Assembly (NCBI RefSeq): GCF_001262605.1
Contig: NZ_LGTC01000001.1
Span: 5,714,001-5,778,000, forward strand
Direction: 5' to 3'
Origin: Pseudobacteroides cellulosolvens ATCC 35603 = DSM 2933
GTDB lineage: Bacteria; Bacillota; Clostridia; Acetivibrionales; DSM-2933
Length of the DNA stretch: 64,000 bases
In this document: one piece after another, positions 18,257-28,000 of the stretch
Position numbering within the stretch: position 1 is the stretch's first letter
Layout: every line of letters starts with the position of its first letter
Notes under the pieces: model-generated
Told to the model about the DNA's origin: nothing
What the model saw: only the letters and a program-made list of their open reading frames with translations
Databases searched by the model: none
Position numbers and translations under genes: made by a program

Positions 18257-19315
18257 TTACACACCCTTTTCATACATACTTTTGTAATAATTCTGGTAAT
18301 CTCCCGAGGTTATGTTATTCATCCATTCCTTGTTATCGAGATACCATTTGATTGTCTTTTCTATTCCAACTTCAAAGGTTGTAACAGGATACCATCCAAG
18401 CTCCCTTTTAATTTTTTCGGGATCAATACCGTATCTTCTGTCGTGGCCTTTCCTGTCTTCTACATATTTGATAAGGCTTTCATCTATTGTGCTGTCCACA
18501 TGTTCCCTGAGATAGCCTATAATAGTCTTAACTATATGGATGTTTTCCCTTTCATTATGCCCCCCTACATTATACACCTCTCCAGGTTTACCGTTATGCA
18601 GTACCATATCAATTGCACTGCAGTGGTCTTCAACATAAAGCCAGTCACGGATGTTCTTTCCATCACCGTATACCGGAAGGGACTTTTTTGTAAGTGCATT
18701 GTTTATCATAAGAGGTATGAGCTTTTCAGGGAACTGATAAGGCCCATAATTATTACTGCACCTGGTGATATTTACAGGCATGCCGTAAGTGTCTGCATAA
18801 GCCTTGACGATAAGGTCTCCTCCTGCCTTGCTTGCAGAGTAGGGACTATGAGGATCCAATGGAGTTGTCTCCATAAAGAAGCCAGTATCACCAAGTGATC
18901 CATATACTTCATCTGTAGAAACCTGCAGATACTTGACGCCTTCCTTGTATTTCCCATCTACTTCCCAGTATTTCCTGGCAATATTTAAGAGGTTAGCAGT
19001 GCCTCCAACATTTGTTTTGATAAATATGTCAGGATCGGTAATGCTCCTGTCAACATGGCTTTCTGCTGCAAAATTTATTACATGGGATATATCGTACTCC
19101 CTAAATAATTTATCTATCAGCTCACTGTCACAAATATCCCCCTGAACAAATACATAATTCTTATTATCTTGGACGCATTTTAAGTTCTCCAGGTTCCCTG
19201 CATATGTTAATTTGTCTAAATTAATTATTTTTATATCATTATATTTATTAAGCATGTAAATTACAAAATTACTTCCAATAAATCCGGCTCCACCGGTAAC
19301 TATCATGGTTTTCAT
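18257..19315 (-). CDS. rmlB: dTDP-glucose 4,6-dehydratase
   Basis: A 352-residue extended SDR. NAD-binding TGGAGFIGSNFV at the N-terminus, catalytic STDEVYGSLG (Asp-Glu pair), YSASKAGGD (Tyr/Lys pair), NNYGPYQFPEKLIP, and GDGKNIRDWLYVEDHC. Second step of the rhamnose pathway. Start ATG 19313-19315 is 5 bp behind GGAGG, which is preferred over a start four codons earlier. Confidence 0.94.
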   Translation of the reverse strand: MKTMIVTGGAGFIGSNFVIYMLNKYNDIKIINLDKLTYAGNLENLKCVQDNKNYVFVQGDICDSELIDKLFREYDISHVINFAAESHVDRSITDPDIFIKTNVGGTANLLNIARKYWEVDGKYKEGVKYLQVSTDEVYGSLGDTGFFMETTPLDPHSPYSASKAGGDLIVKAYADTYGMPVNITRCSNNYGPYQFPEKLIPLMINNALTKKSLPVYGDGKNIRDWLYVEDHCSAIDMVLHNGKPGEVYNVGGHNERENIHIVKTIIGYLREHVDSTIDESLIKYVEDRKGHDRRYGIDPEKIKRELGWYPVTTFEVGIEKTIKWYLDNKEWMNNITSGDYQNYYKSMYEKGV

Positions 19316-19401
19316 AGTTTCCTCCAAATTGCGTATATGTAATAATTATAGTTCGTTATTTTGCTCCGCCAAATATAGATTATTACTGATTTTAATGTAG
19401 T

Positions 19402-20124
19402 TTAGAGACATATCTCCACATTTTCAACAAGCTTACTTGCATAAGCCAGACTATCAAAGGTCCCGGCGTCGGTCCACCAGCCCTTTAATACATCACTTGT
19501 CATAGTGCCTCTCCTGATATACTCGTTATTTACATCGGTAATCTCCAGTTCTCCTCTACCGGAAGGCTTAAGTGTCTTAATTATCTCAAAAACACTGCTG
19601 TCATACATGTAAATTCCGGTTACGCTATAGTTTGACTTGGGATTTTTGGGTTTTTCTTCAATTGAAATAACCTTATCACCGGAGAGCTCTGCAACTCCAT
19701 ACCTTTGCGGGTCTTCAACCTCTTTTATAAGAATCTTTGCACCCTCAGGCTGCTTATTGAATTTTTCAACACAATCTTTAATATTATCTTCAAAAATGTT
19801 ATCCCCTAAAATTACTACACATTTGTCGTCTCCTACAAATTCCTCTGCAAGTCCTAAAGCTTGTGCAATTCCTCCTGCTTGATCCTGTATCCGGTAAGTG
19901 AACTTCAAGTCCATTTCATAACCACTGCCCAGTAGATTTACTATTGACCCGGCATGTTCCTTTCCCGTTACTACAAAAATGTCCTTAAGTCCTGCTGATT
20001 TAAGCTTTGATATAGGATGATAAATCATTGGACATCTGCCAACAGGCAGAAGATGCTTATTTGTTACCTTTGTAAGCGGGTTCAACCTTGAGCCTGTGCC
20101 TCCTGCTAAAATAATGCCTTTCAT
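19402..20124 (-). CDS. rmlA: Glucose-1-phosphate thymidylyltransferase (short form)
   Basis: A 240-residue nucleotidyltransferase making dTDP-glucose. MKGIILAGGTGSRLNPLT at the start with the activating signature, KHLLPVGRCPMIYHP, ILGDNIFED and GWWTDAGTFDSL. It is about 50 residues shorter than the classical RmlA because the C-terminal allosteric extension is absent; this short type is common in clostridia and archaea. Start ATG 20122-20124 has GGGAGAGG 7 bp upstream and is 3 bp after the rmlD stop. Confidence 0.9.
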   Translation of the reverse strand: MKGIILAGGTGSRLNPLTKVTNKHLLPVGRCPMIYHPISKLKSAGLKDIFVVTGKEHAGSIVNLLGSGYEMDLKFTYRIQDQAGGIAQALGLAEEFVGDDKCVVILGDNIFEDNIKDCVEKFNKQPEGAKILIKEVEDPQRYGVAELSGDKVISIEEKPKNPKSNYSVTGIYMYDSSVFEIIKTLKPSGRGELEITDVNNEYIRRGTMTSDVLKGWWTDAGTFDSLAYASKLVENVEICL

Positions 20125-20126
20125 AA

Positions 20127-20972
20127 TTAAACCTCTCCCTTCAAGTAATCTGTTAATGCCTCTTCCCAACTTCTGAATTCATTTATACCTACAAGCTTTA
20201 GCATAAAATTATCAAGAACTGAATATTTAGGTCTTTCTGCGGGTCGGTTCAATTCCTCCGTAGTCATCTCACTAACTTTTATATTTATTCCCTTAATTTC
20301 AAAAATCTTTTTTGCAAACTGATTCCAGCTGCAACTTCCTTCACAGGTCCCATGGTAAGTTCCATAGCTTTCTGAATTTATAAGCTTAATTATGCACCTA
20401 GCCAAATCCTTTGTGCTGGTAGGTGACCCAAATTGGTCGTTAACCACCTTTACCTCATCTTTTTCCTTCGCCAACTTAAGCATTGTCCTAACAAAATTGT
20501 TTCCTTCTCCGTAAAGCCATGCTGTTCTAACTATAAAATGCCTTGGATTTGTATCCTTTACAAGTATTTCACCCATAGCCTTGCTTTTTCCGTAAACACT
20601 TCTGGGGTTCATCGGGTCAGTTTCAACTTTTGGAGTATTGCCTGTTCCGTCAAAGACGTAGTCCGTTGATACCTGTACCATCTTTGCACCTACTGATAAT
20701 GCTGCCGCTGAAAGGTTTTGGGGGCCAATTGCATTAACCCTGTAGGCATTCAATTCGTCGCTCTCGCATCCGTCAACATTTGTATATGCAGCACAATTAA
20801 TTATTACATCAGGTTTTTGAGCCTTAACCAGTTCAAAAACCATTACCTGATTTGTTATATCAAGGTTATGGACATCAGTCTCAATCAAATTATAAACACC
20901 ATTAAATTCATTAAACTGCCTTGCCAATTCCAATCCAAGTTGGCCTCTACAGCCCGTTATTAGAACTTTCAT
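20127..20972 (-). CDS. rmlD: dTDP-4-dehydrorhamnose reductase
   Basis: A 281-residue SDR enzyme, last step of dTDP-L-rhamnose synthesis, using NAD(P)H. VLITGCRGQLGLELA nucleotide site, DITNQ, VINCAAYTNVDGCE, STDYVFDG and YGKSKAMGE with the catalytic Tyr-Lys. Start ATG 20970-20972 lies 7 bp behind GGAGG. A copy of the recurrent 22-bp motif lies directly upstream, so an internal promoter for the rml genes is possible. Confidence 0.93.
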   Translation of the reverse strand: MKVLITGCRGQLGLELARQFNEFNGVYNLIETDVHNLDITNQVMVFELVKAQKPDVIINCAAYTNVDGCESDELNAYRVNAIGPQNLSAAALSVGAKMVQVSTDYVFDGTGNTPKVETDPMNPRSVYGKSKAMGEILVKDTNPRHFIVRTAWLYGEGNNFVRTMLKLAKEKDEVKVVNDQFGSPTSTKDLARCIIKLINSESYGTYHGTCEGSCSWNQFAKKIFEIKGINIKVSEMTTEELNRPAERPKYSVLDNFMLKLVGINEFRSWEEALTDYLKGEV

Positions 20973-21012
20973 AGCCATTCCTCCATTATAGTATTATAAA
21001 ATAATTAACTGG

Positions 21013-21930
21013 TTAGGACTGCTTTTTATACCAAAATTCAAAAACTGTGAGGAAAAACAATATAAACATAAACCCTGCAACAAATGCAAGGATTAAATTC
21101 ACCTTTATTTTAGGAGAAATTTTAACAGGTGCACTATCTTCATAAGATAACTGAAGATTCAACATACTTTCGATTGAACCCGTCTTTATAAGAGACATTT
21201 CTTTCTCAATAATTTTGTATGAGTCATATGCCTGAGCAGCAAGTACATAATTGTTTTCAATGTCCCTATACCTTACTGCGGCTTCACTTGAAAGGTTTTC
21301 AACCTTTCCGCCATCTCTAGCTATAAATTCTGATATTTCTTTTTTATACTTATTAAGGTTTTCATTCTCGATTTTTAGTCCGTCCTTTACAAGCATTGCT
21401 GACTTTTCAACTGATTTTGCAGCTTGGCCCGATATATAACCGGGAAGAAAATCCTTTACTGCTTTTCCAACCTTTAAAAGCTCCTCAGGGAATTGAGATA
21501 GGGATACTATTGTAATCTGATTTAAGTCCTTGTTGCCGGAAACCTGCATTGATACTTTGCTACCCAAGTCGTTTCCGCTAAACACCCTATCTTTAAATTC
21601 AGCACTTCCAATCATGGAAGCAACAGAATCTGCATCATATCTTGGATATGACATTTTATTTAAAATAGCTCCAAGCATTCTATTTGCATGCTTGTTGTAC
21701 GTCTCGTTGCTGCCCGGTACTCCAGCTGAAATAATTGTTTCCTGCTGTTCCAGTCCAGTTTTCAAATCAACAGGACTTATATTGAATATTGTCCTGTGGC
21801 TGTACGAAGGCGTAACAAAATACATGCTGACTACTGCACTAACTATTACACAGCATGCTGTAAAACCTAAAATGATCCATTTTCTCTTAATAATTAATTT
21901 AATTATATCTCTTAAGTTAATTTGATCCAT
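21013..21930 (-). CDS. wzz: Wzz-type polysaccharide chain-length determinant
   Basis: A 305-residue polysaccharide co-polymerase. INLRDIIKLIIKRKWIILGF begins the Wzz domain with TM1 at about 16-35. A long extracytoplasmic helical region contains NENLNKYKKEISEFI. TM2 lies near the C-terminus (KVNLILAFVAGFMFILFFLTVF), preceded by a Pro-containing PVKISPK. No BY-kinase domain is fused. It would set polymer length together with the Wzy-like protein encoded just upstream. A GGGGGAG ribosome site precedes the start. Confidence 0.85.
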   Translation of the reverse strand: MDQINLRDIIKLIIKRKWIILGFTACCVIVSAVVSMYFVTPSYSHRTIFNISPVDLKTGLEQQETIISAGVPGSNETYNKHANRMLGAILNKMSYPRYDADSVASMIGSAEFKDRVFSGNDLGSKVSMQVSGNKDLNQITIVSLSQFPEELLKVGKAVKDFLPGYISGQAAKSVEKSAMLVKDGLKIENENLNKYKKEISEFIARDGGKVENLSSEAAVRYRDIENNYVLAAQAYDSYKIIEKEMSLIKTGSIESMLNLQLSYEDSAPVKISPKIKVNLILAFVAGFMFILFFLTVFEFWYKKQS

Positions 21931-21946
21931 TAAAAAACTCCCCCAG

Positions 21947-24900
21947 CTACATTTCTACAACCCTTATATTCTTTATTTCAAGTTTTTCAGGAACTCCAAC
22001 CCTTAATGCGTTATCAGCAGGCTTGAAATCCTTGGGAATGGTAATCTGCCCAGAGTATACCTTACCCAAAGGTACCAGGCTTCCCTGCAGCTCATTAATA
22101 CCTTTTACAGCATATGGAATACCTTTTGAGGTTATATCATTAGCCAGCTCAACCTCAATACGATAACTCTTTCCTGCTGCCAAATTAAGCTTTCGTGTCT
22201 CTATATAGCCATCATTTTTTTCAGTTTTGCTTTGTACCTCTAAAATACCGTTATCCTTTTCATTCATAACAGCACTTTCTCCACTTGATCCAAGCTGGTC
22301 TGGACTACTGTCCATATCGAAATCTATTCCGCTGATATAATTAAACAACAGCTTATCAGCATTAATATTTTCCAGCTTGTCCTGATTTTCCTTTATATAC
22401 TTTGTTTTTTCATATAATTCCATTGTTGCAGAGTTAAAGACAAAAGGATTCATATTGTTTTTATTTGCCTCAACAGCATCATCTTTAACTTTTAATGCTT
22501 TATCCAAATATATTATAGCTTTGTTTTTGTCCTTGCTCTGTATATAGTAATTGACGACGCTGTAATATGCACTAAGCTTTTGCTGCCATTCTTCCGGCCT
22601 CAATGGGCGGAGCTTTGCAGCCCTGTCAAACAAGTCCAAACCTTTGTCTATTTCTCCCATATTCAAATAGAATGAACCAACCTTCGGCAAGAATTCAACG
22701 CTGTTCCATGCCAGCTTTTCAGAAGTCTTTAGTGCATCCTTTGCACTGTCGATGTCCTTCTGGGTCTTCTGCTGCTTTGAAAGTGTAAGTTTTACATAAT
22801 CTAGCTTGTATTCTACCATCCATGGATCAAAACCAGCCGCACTCTTCATTACTGATATTGCCTTTTCAGTATCGGAAGGACTAACACTCACTGCTTCCCT
22901 GCCCTTTGCATTAGCCGACTTGATAAACACAGGAACAAACAATACCACTATAGAAAGAGTCAACATTACAAATGCGTGGAGATTAACAGTTTTTATTTTT
23001 ACCAATTTATTCAAATATCCAATCACTGCATTTTTTGTTTCAATCTCTTCCTCAACAGGCGTGTTTCTATATCTTGAATTAAATATACCTAGCAACTGCC
23101 AGAAAAGCAGGAACACTGCCGACAATGAAAAATCAAAATCTACAGCTGAGTGCATCATCATTCCCAACAATGCAGCAAACAAAGCAGCTTGCAGGATACG
23201 CTCCTCTACTCCTGATTTTCTCTTATATTTAAGCTCCGAAGCAAACATGGCTATTATAGATATTATAAGGAATAGCAGTATAATTATTCCTACAACACCA
23301 CATTCCACAGCTATCTGGGAAAAATAATTGTGAGCCTGGGTACTCCAATAGAGGAAGGACTGATATGAAAAATTCAACGCTGCCCAGGTTCCTCCACCGC
23401 CGCCCAAAAACCAGCGATCTTTGAACATATTCATGGCATCCCTGTTAAAAATGGAACGCTCTACCAAACTTCTTGAAATCAAATTCATCTGTACAAGCTC
23501 AGGTATATTACCCAATGAGTATTTATATTTCAATGCAATATTCTTTGCAACCTTTCCCGAACCTGCTTCAATAACCTTAACATTATCAAATACAGAACTT
23601 GTACCACTGAAATCATTTCTAAATGTGATATTTACAACTTTGCTATCAGACGGAAGCTTAAATGGAAGCTCCCTATTTTCAATGCCCTTTGTTGCAGAGC
23701 CGTTGTATTGGGTAATATGAACCTCTCTGTCATTTACGACAAGGTCTCTTTCCCTTTTATAGTTTATTATAATGGAATAAGCAATAGGCTTATCACCCTT
23801 TATTTTCGCATCAACATCATAAACCAGCTTATAATCCTTGCCCGGTTCCAATACAACACTCTTTACACTTCTTACAATTTTGTCCTCGGGGCCTTCGGGA
23901 TAAACCAGTTCAAGTTTTTCTGTAGAATTCATTGATACAACAACCGCAACTATAGCGGTAGCAGCACCTAATGCAAACAGTGCAGCATATATCTTCCAGT
24001 TCAATTTTTCTAAAAATGGAGATACAAATGAAACAACAATGTTTATTATAGCAGAAATTACAATTCCTGCAAACAGCAAAATCCAAATTTTAGATTCATT
24101 ACCTGTATTATTCATCATATACTTATACAACATAGCAGATATAACACCTGCAGGTATTATGGAAGAAAATCCATAAATAATACCTTTAATCCTGCTTCCT
24201 TTTGGAAGAGCAATAAGGTAAATGACAGCTGCAACAGGCACAACTGCAATCATACCACGGCTTTGTGTAAATACAAAGGTAGTAAGGAAAATGAATGAGC
24301 ATACGGCTGGAATTATTTTCAACCACCTGTTTTTAGTTATCATTGAAAGAGTAAGGGATACCAGGAATACCGCCACAAGATAAGACGCAAGTGCATTGGG
24401 GTATTGTAATGTAGAGTAAATTCTCTGTGTAACAAAGGTACCAAATATAGTCTCGCTTCCGGTGATTGAATTTATGAGCTTTGCTATATTCTGACCTGCC
24501 GCCCCATCAAAGCCAATTATACAAATACATACAGATGTTCCTAATATGACCCACAATACTGCCAGCTTTGATTTCATAGTTGTAATAAGGTCCGAAAGCA
24601 TGATAAACACAGCAATATACATGCAATATTTTAGCCACTCGATAACAGCAAACCTTGGTGCAACTGCCAAACGAATACCTACTATATATAAAAGCACCGA
24701 TATGAAATAGACAATGGTAAATGCCAATGCAGCATAATCTATTGGTGTGACGAGTAAACGTTTGTCACGGATGAGAAACTTATATGCCCAAAAGGCTGTG
24801 AATATGATAAAGATAAATATCTCTGCAGGAATTTGCTCTGCTTCAAAATACATCCCGCGTAGAAACGGAGGAAAGAACATGAATATGCAGAGGACAGTGA

Positions 24901-24961
24901 TCAGGATGATACGAAATGGTTTGTATTTCTCTATGTTCAAAGGTAATTTCTTTTGTTTCAA
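21947..24961 (-). CDS. Large O-antigen ligase/Wzy-family membrane protein with TPR region
   Basis: A 1004-residue protein, the first gene of the polysaccharide operon. About 12 TM segments occupy residues 15-345 and 545-690. The Wzy_C-type loop includes QRIYSTLQYPNALASYL, TQSRGMIAVVPVA and GGGGGTWAALNFSYQ with SQIAVECGVVG. Between TM groups an insertion of about 110 residues (360-470) looks like a beta-sandwich. After the last TM, TPR-like helices (about 720-850) lead to a second beta-rich C-terminal domain (about 870-1004). It should polymerise repeats or ligate the polymer to an acceptor. The start is TTG 24959-24961 with AAAGGCAGG upstream. Confidence 0.8.
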   Translation of the reverse strand: MKQKKLPLNIEKYKPFRIILITVLCIFMFFPPFLRGMYFEAEQIPAEIFIFIIFTAFWAYKFLIRDKRLLVTPIDYAALAFTIVYFISVLLYIVGIRLAVAPRFAVIEWLKYCMYIAVFIMLSDLITTMKSKLAVLWVILGTSVCICIIGFDGAAGQNIAKLINSITGSETIFGTFVTQRIYSTLQYPNALASYLVAVFLVSLTLSMITKNRWLKIIPAVCSFIFLTTFVFTQSRGMIAVVPVAAVIYLIALPKGSRIKGIIYGFSSIIPAGVISAMLYKYMMNNTGNESKIWILLFAGIVISAIINIVVSFVSPFLEKLNWKIYAALFALGAATAIVAVVVSMNSTEKLELVYPEGPEDKIVRSVKSVVLEPGKDYKLVYDVDAKIKGDKPIAYSIIINYKRERDLVVNDREVHITQYNGSATKGIENRELPFKLPSDSKVVNITFRNDFSGTSSVFDNVKVIEAGSGKVAKNIALKYKYSLGNIPELVQMNLISRSLVERSIFNRDAMNMFKDRWFLGGGGGTWAALNFSYQSFLYWSTQAHNYFSQIAVECGVVGIIILLFLIISIIAMFASELKYKRKSGVEERILQAALFAALLGMMMHSAVDFDFSLSAVFLLFWQLLGIFNSRYRNTPVEEEIETKNAVIGYLNKLVKIKTVNLHAFVMLTLSIVVLFVPVFIKSANAKGREAVSVSPSDTEKAISVMKSAAGFDPWMVEYKLDYVKLTLSKQQKTQKDIDSAKDALKTSEKLAWNSVEFLPKVGSFYLNMGEIDKGLDLFDRAAKLRPLRPEEWQQKLSAYYSVVNYYIQSKDKNKAIIYLDKALKVKDDAVEANKNNMNPFVFNSATMELYEKTKYIKENQDKLENINADKLLFNYISGIDFDMDSSPDQLGSSGESAVMNEKDNGILEVQSKTEKNDGYIETRKLNLAAGKSYRIEVELANDITSKGIPYAVKGINELQGSLVPLGKVYSGQITIPKDFKPADNALRVGVPEKLEIKNIRVVEM

Positions 24962-25005
24962 TGTGTGCTACCTGCCTTTCTGTAGATGGTACAATAAACA
25001 AAAGT

Positions 25006-25034
25006 ATTTTACCCTATATTTTGCTTTGTGTCAA
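25006..25034 (-). promoter_or_regulatory. Sigma-A promoter of the polysaccharide operon
   Basis: TTGACA, 17-bp spacer, TAAAAT on the minus strand, about 45 bp before the first gene of the 22-kb operon. It abuts the S-layer gene terminator, which insulates the two units. Confidence 0.7.
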
Positions 25035-25044
25035 ATAAAAAAGA

Positions 25045-25070
25045 AAGGATAGACCGTTTGGTCTACCCTT
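25045..25070 (-). terminator. Terminator of the S-layer-like gene
   Basis: An 11-bp stem with one mismatch around a 4-nt loop, followed on the minus strand by a T-rich run. It lies 20 bp after the gene end and directly before the polysaccharide promoter. Confidence 0.8.
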
Positions 25071-25090
25071 ATCTTTTTTATTAATTAGAC

Positions 25091-28000
25091 TTAAGGAGCA
25101 ACATATAATACTTTTACGTCTGTGTTAACTCCTGTGCTACCAGTATTCTTGAGGTTAGCATTTGGAGTGAACAATGTAACTCCATCATCCGCAGTAGCTG
25201 CAGTAAGAGTAATTACTATTGTTTTTCCTACAACCTCTACAGAATTAGCAGTTGCATCTGCACTAGCCAATGATGTAATTTCTCCTACATCTGCAATTGT
25301 TATTTTATTAGCTACTGGTTCAGTTACAGTAGGTGAATCAGGAAGTTTTGGTACCTGATTGAATGTTATAGTTATTGTATTTGCTGCTACTTCTAATTTC
25401 TCAGCCATAAATCCTTTTGAACCAGTTTTACCAGTTGTATCTGTTACGATATACTGCTTATTAACGTCTTTTGCAACTATATCAGCAGTTGGCTTAGTTT
25501 TCAATAAAACTGAAGCAGTTTCATCAATGTTACCATTTGTTTCTAACTTAACAACATTACTCTTTGTTGCTGATCCTACAAGCGTACCTTTTGTAACAGG
25601 TAAGTTTGTTGTAGTAGTTCCTATAGTCTGTGATAAAAGAACACTGCTAGCAAATGATGCAGCATCGTCTATATTACCTTCAAGGATAACAATTACTTCA
25701 TTATTATCGAGTATGGATACTGATTTTATTGAAGTAGTGAATGAAGTTGCTGATGCAGCTACTGATTCAACACTACCGTCAATTGCTGTTCCTACAGAAG
25801 TTTTTGTTCCTGTCGGGCTTGCTATTGTTCTAACTTTAACTTGAGTTATATCTGTGCTACTAGTAAATGCATCAGCAGCTGTAGTAAGTTCTACATATTG
25901 CGTTCCATCTACATCAACAAGCTTTGCTGATGAAGAAACTGCATAGGCAACTTTATCAGTCTTATACTCAAAGTCTGAATATGATACTGAATTAAGTTTA
26001 GTACCTAATACTTTAACTCTTAAAGTATTTCCTGAAGTAATCTTCACTTCTTCTCCAGTTCCAGCGATAGTAGTATCACCATCTACTATTGCTGATGAAG
26101 TCTGTTCATTTCCAATTGATAGAACGTTACCAGCTACGTCAGAAACTGCCTTTATAGTACTTCCAGAGATATAACCAAATTTAACTTTTGTATCGCCAGC
26201 TTTAGTCTTCTTATCAGTTGGAAGAGTTATAACTATAGCTTTTGAATCTTCTGATGAAACTGCAATGGTTGTTCCTGAAGGAAGATCTCCAAAAGAAGTA
26301 TCGCTAGTATTCATCCATTTGTAGTTTGCTGCATTAAGAGCTGAGTATGTTCCAGTTGTAGCCATCTTTTCACTGAATACTACATATATTTTATTTGAAT
26401 CATCTTTCACAGTTACGCTAGTAACAGTTGGTGCAGTTACATCTGTAAATGTTATTGCACTTGATGAAACAGCTTGCATTTCTTGACCAACTACATCTTT
26501 AACACCGCTTATGCTTATTGTGCAAGCACCGGATTGTTTTTCTTTTAATGTAAGAGTAGTAGTCTTAACAGCAGCAACATACTTAGCTTCTGTGATTTCT
26601 ACTGCTGTTCCGTCAGCTTTTTTAATTGTGTAATGATCTTTTCTAGCTGCATTTCCTGTAGTACCTGAGTTTGTTTCTACTCCACTAGTAAGAGTAGCTG
26701 CCATATCTTTTGAGAACTTAACTTTTACTGTCTGTTCATTCTCTACAGTAATAGTAGTAGTAGCTATTGCATCTGAACCTACAGTAACTTCAAATTTCTT
26801 TGTTGGAACTGCATTTCCGTATGCATCAACAATACCTTTTACGAAGAAGTATACTTTACCAGTTGGTATTACATTTGTAGTGAATGAGAAAGTATATTTT
26901 GTATCAGTTGTTTTAGCTACAGCATTTGCTGTTTTAGCAGTATTTGTATCAACTCCGTCTGTATTCCAGAATACCATAGATGTTGAAGGAGCTGAAATTG
27001 CAGCTGTGAAATCAACAGCAACTTCTGATCTGCTGTTTACAGTCAATTTGTCTGCAGCAGCAGCAGTTAATGACAATGATACAGTAAACTTTGCACTTGT
27101 CAAAGGAACTTCATAACCAGCATAGTCCTTAACGTTAGTGTCTGCACCATTCTTTAACATTGATAAAGTATATTCACCAGTTGCAAGAGCATTGTTCAAT
27201 ACAAAATCAACACTTGTCAAATCATCTGATACAACGATATCTTCGTCAGTTGTTGAACCTACTTTATTAGCTAATTGCTTAGCTGATGCTGTATCAGCTG
27301 GCATATCAGCAACATCTGGATCTTCTGTTCCTTTAATTACAGCATCACCAATTTTAAAATTGTATGAGAATGTTGAATCAGCACCACCATCATCTTTAAA
27401 TGCAGCAGCATTTTGAACTGGCTCAGAGAATGTAACTCTGATCTTTTTGTTACCGATAGCTTCAGCCTTAACAATCTGTGGAACTGCTGAATCAGCAGCT
27501 ACTTTAAATGCTTTAGTGTAATCTTTGCCATCTCTTGTCATTTTTACAGTGTAATCAACATCTGCTTCATATGTTCCAGTTGCGATTACTAATACCTGTT
27601 TTGAATTTCCAGTAACAGCCTTAACAGTCTGTGCTACAGTAGCAGCAGTGTCTGAAGTCTTGTAAACTGTGAAAGTATCTTTTGCTGAATCATAATCTTT
27701 GTTTAAGTTAACTTTTATTAACTTTAAGCTTGGTTCAACAACATCTTTAATTCCAAAAGAAGCACCTACAACAACTGCAGGAGCAGTTACAGCTGTAGTG
27801 TCTTTATATTTTACTGAGTAAACAACGCTCTGTTCAGCTGATGCTTCAGCAACAACTGGAACATTGATAACTGCAGTCTTTGTAGCATAAGTGTAACCAT
27901 AAACAGTACCTGTTACTGTAGTAGCAGCAGCACCGTTGATAGCTTGAGTTACTGTGAAGTCAGCATCAGCTGGAGTAGCTCCAACGTCTTCTGACATAAC

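Noticed and set aside
18443..18898. 151-codon plus-strand frame
   Set aside because: Shadow of rmlB; composition is unlike a real protein and there is no ribosome site.
22806..23327. 173-codon plus-strand frame
   Set aside because: Antisense to the Wzy/ligase membrane domain. Long antisense frames are expected opposite hydrophobic coding regions.
25122..25844. Plus-strand frames opposite the S-layer-like gene
   Set aside because: They are antisense to Thr/Val/Ala-rich Ig domains, which create long open complementary frames.
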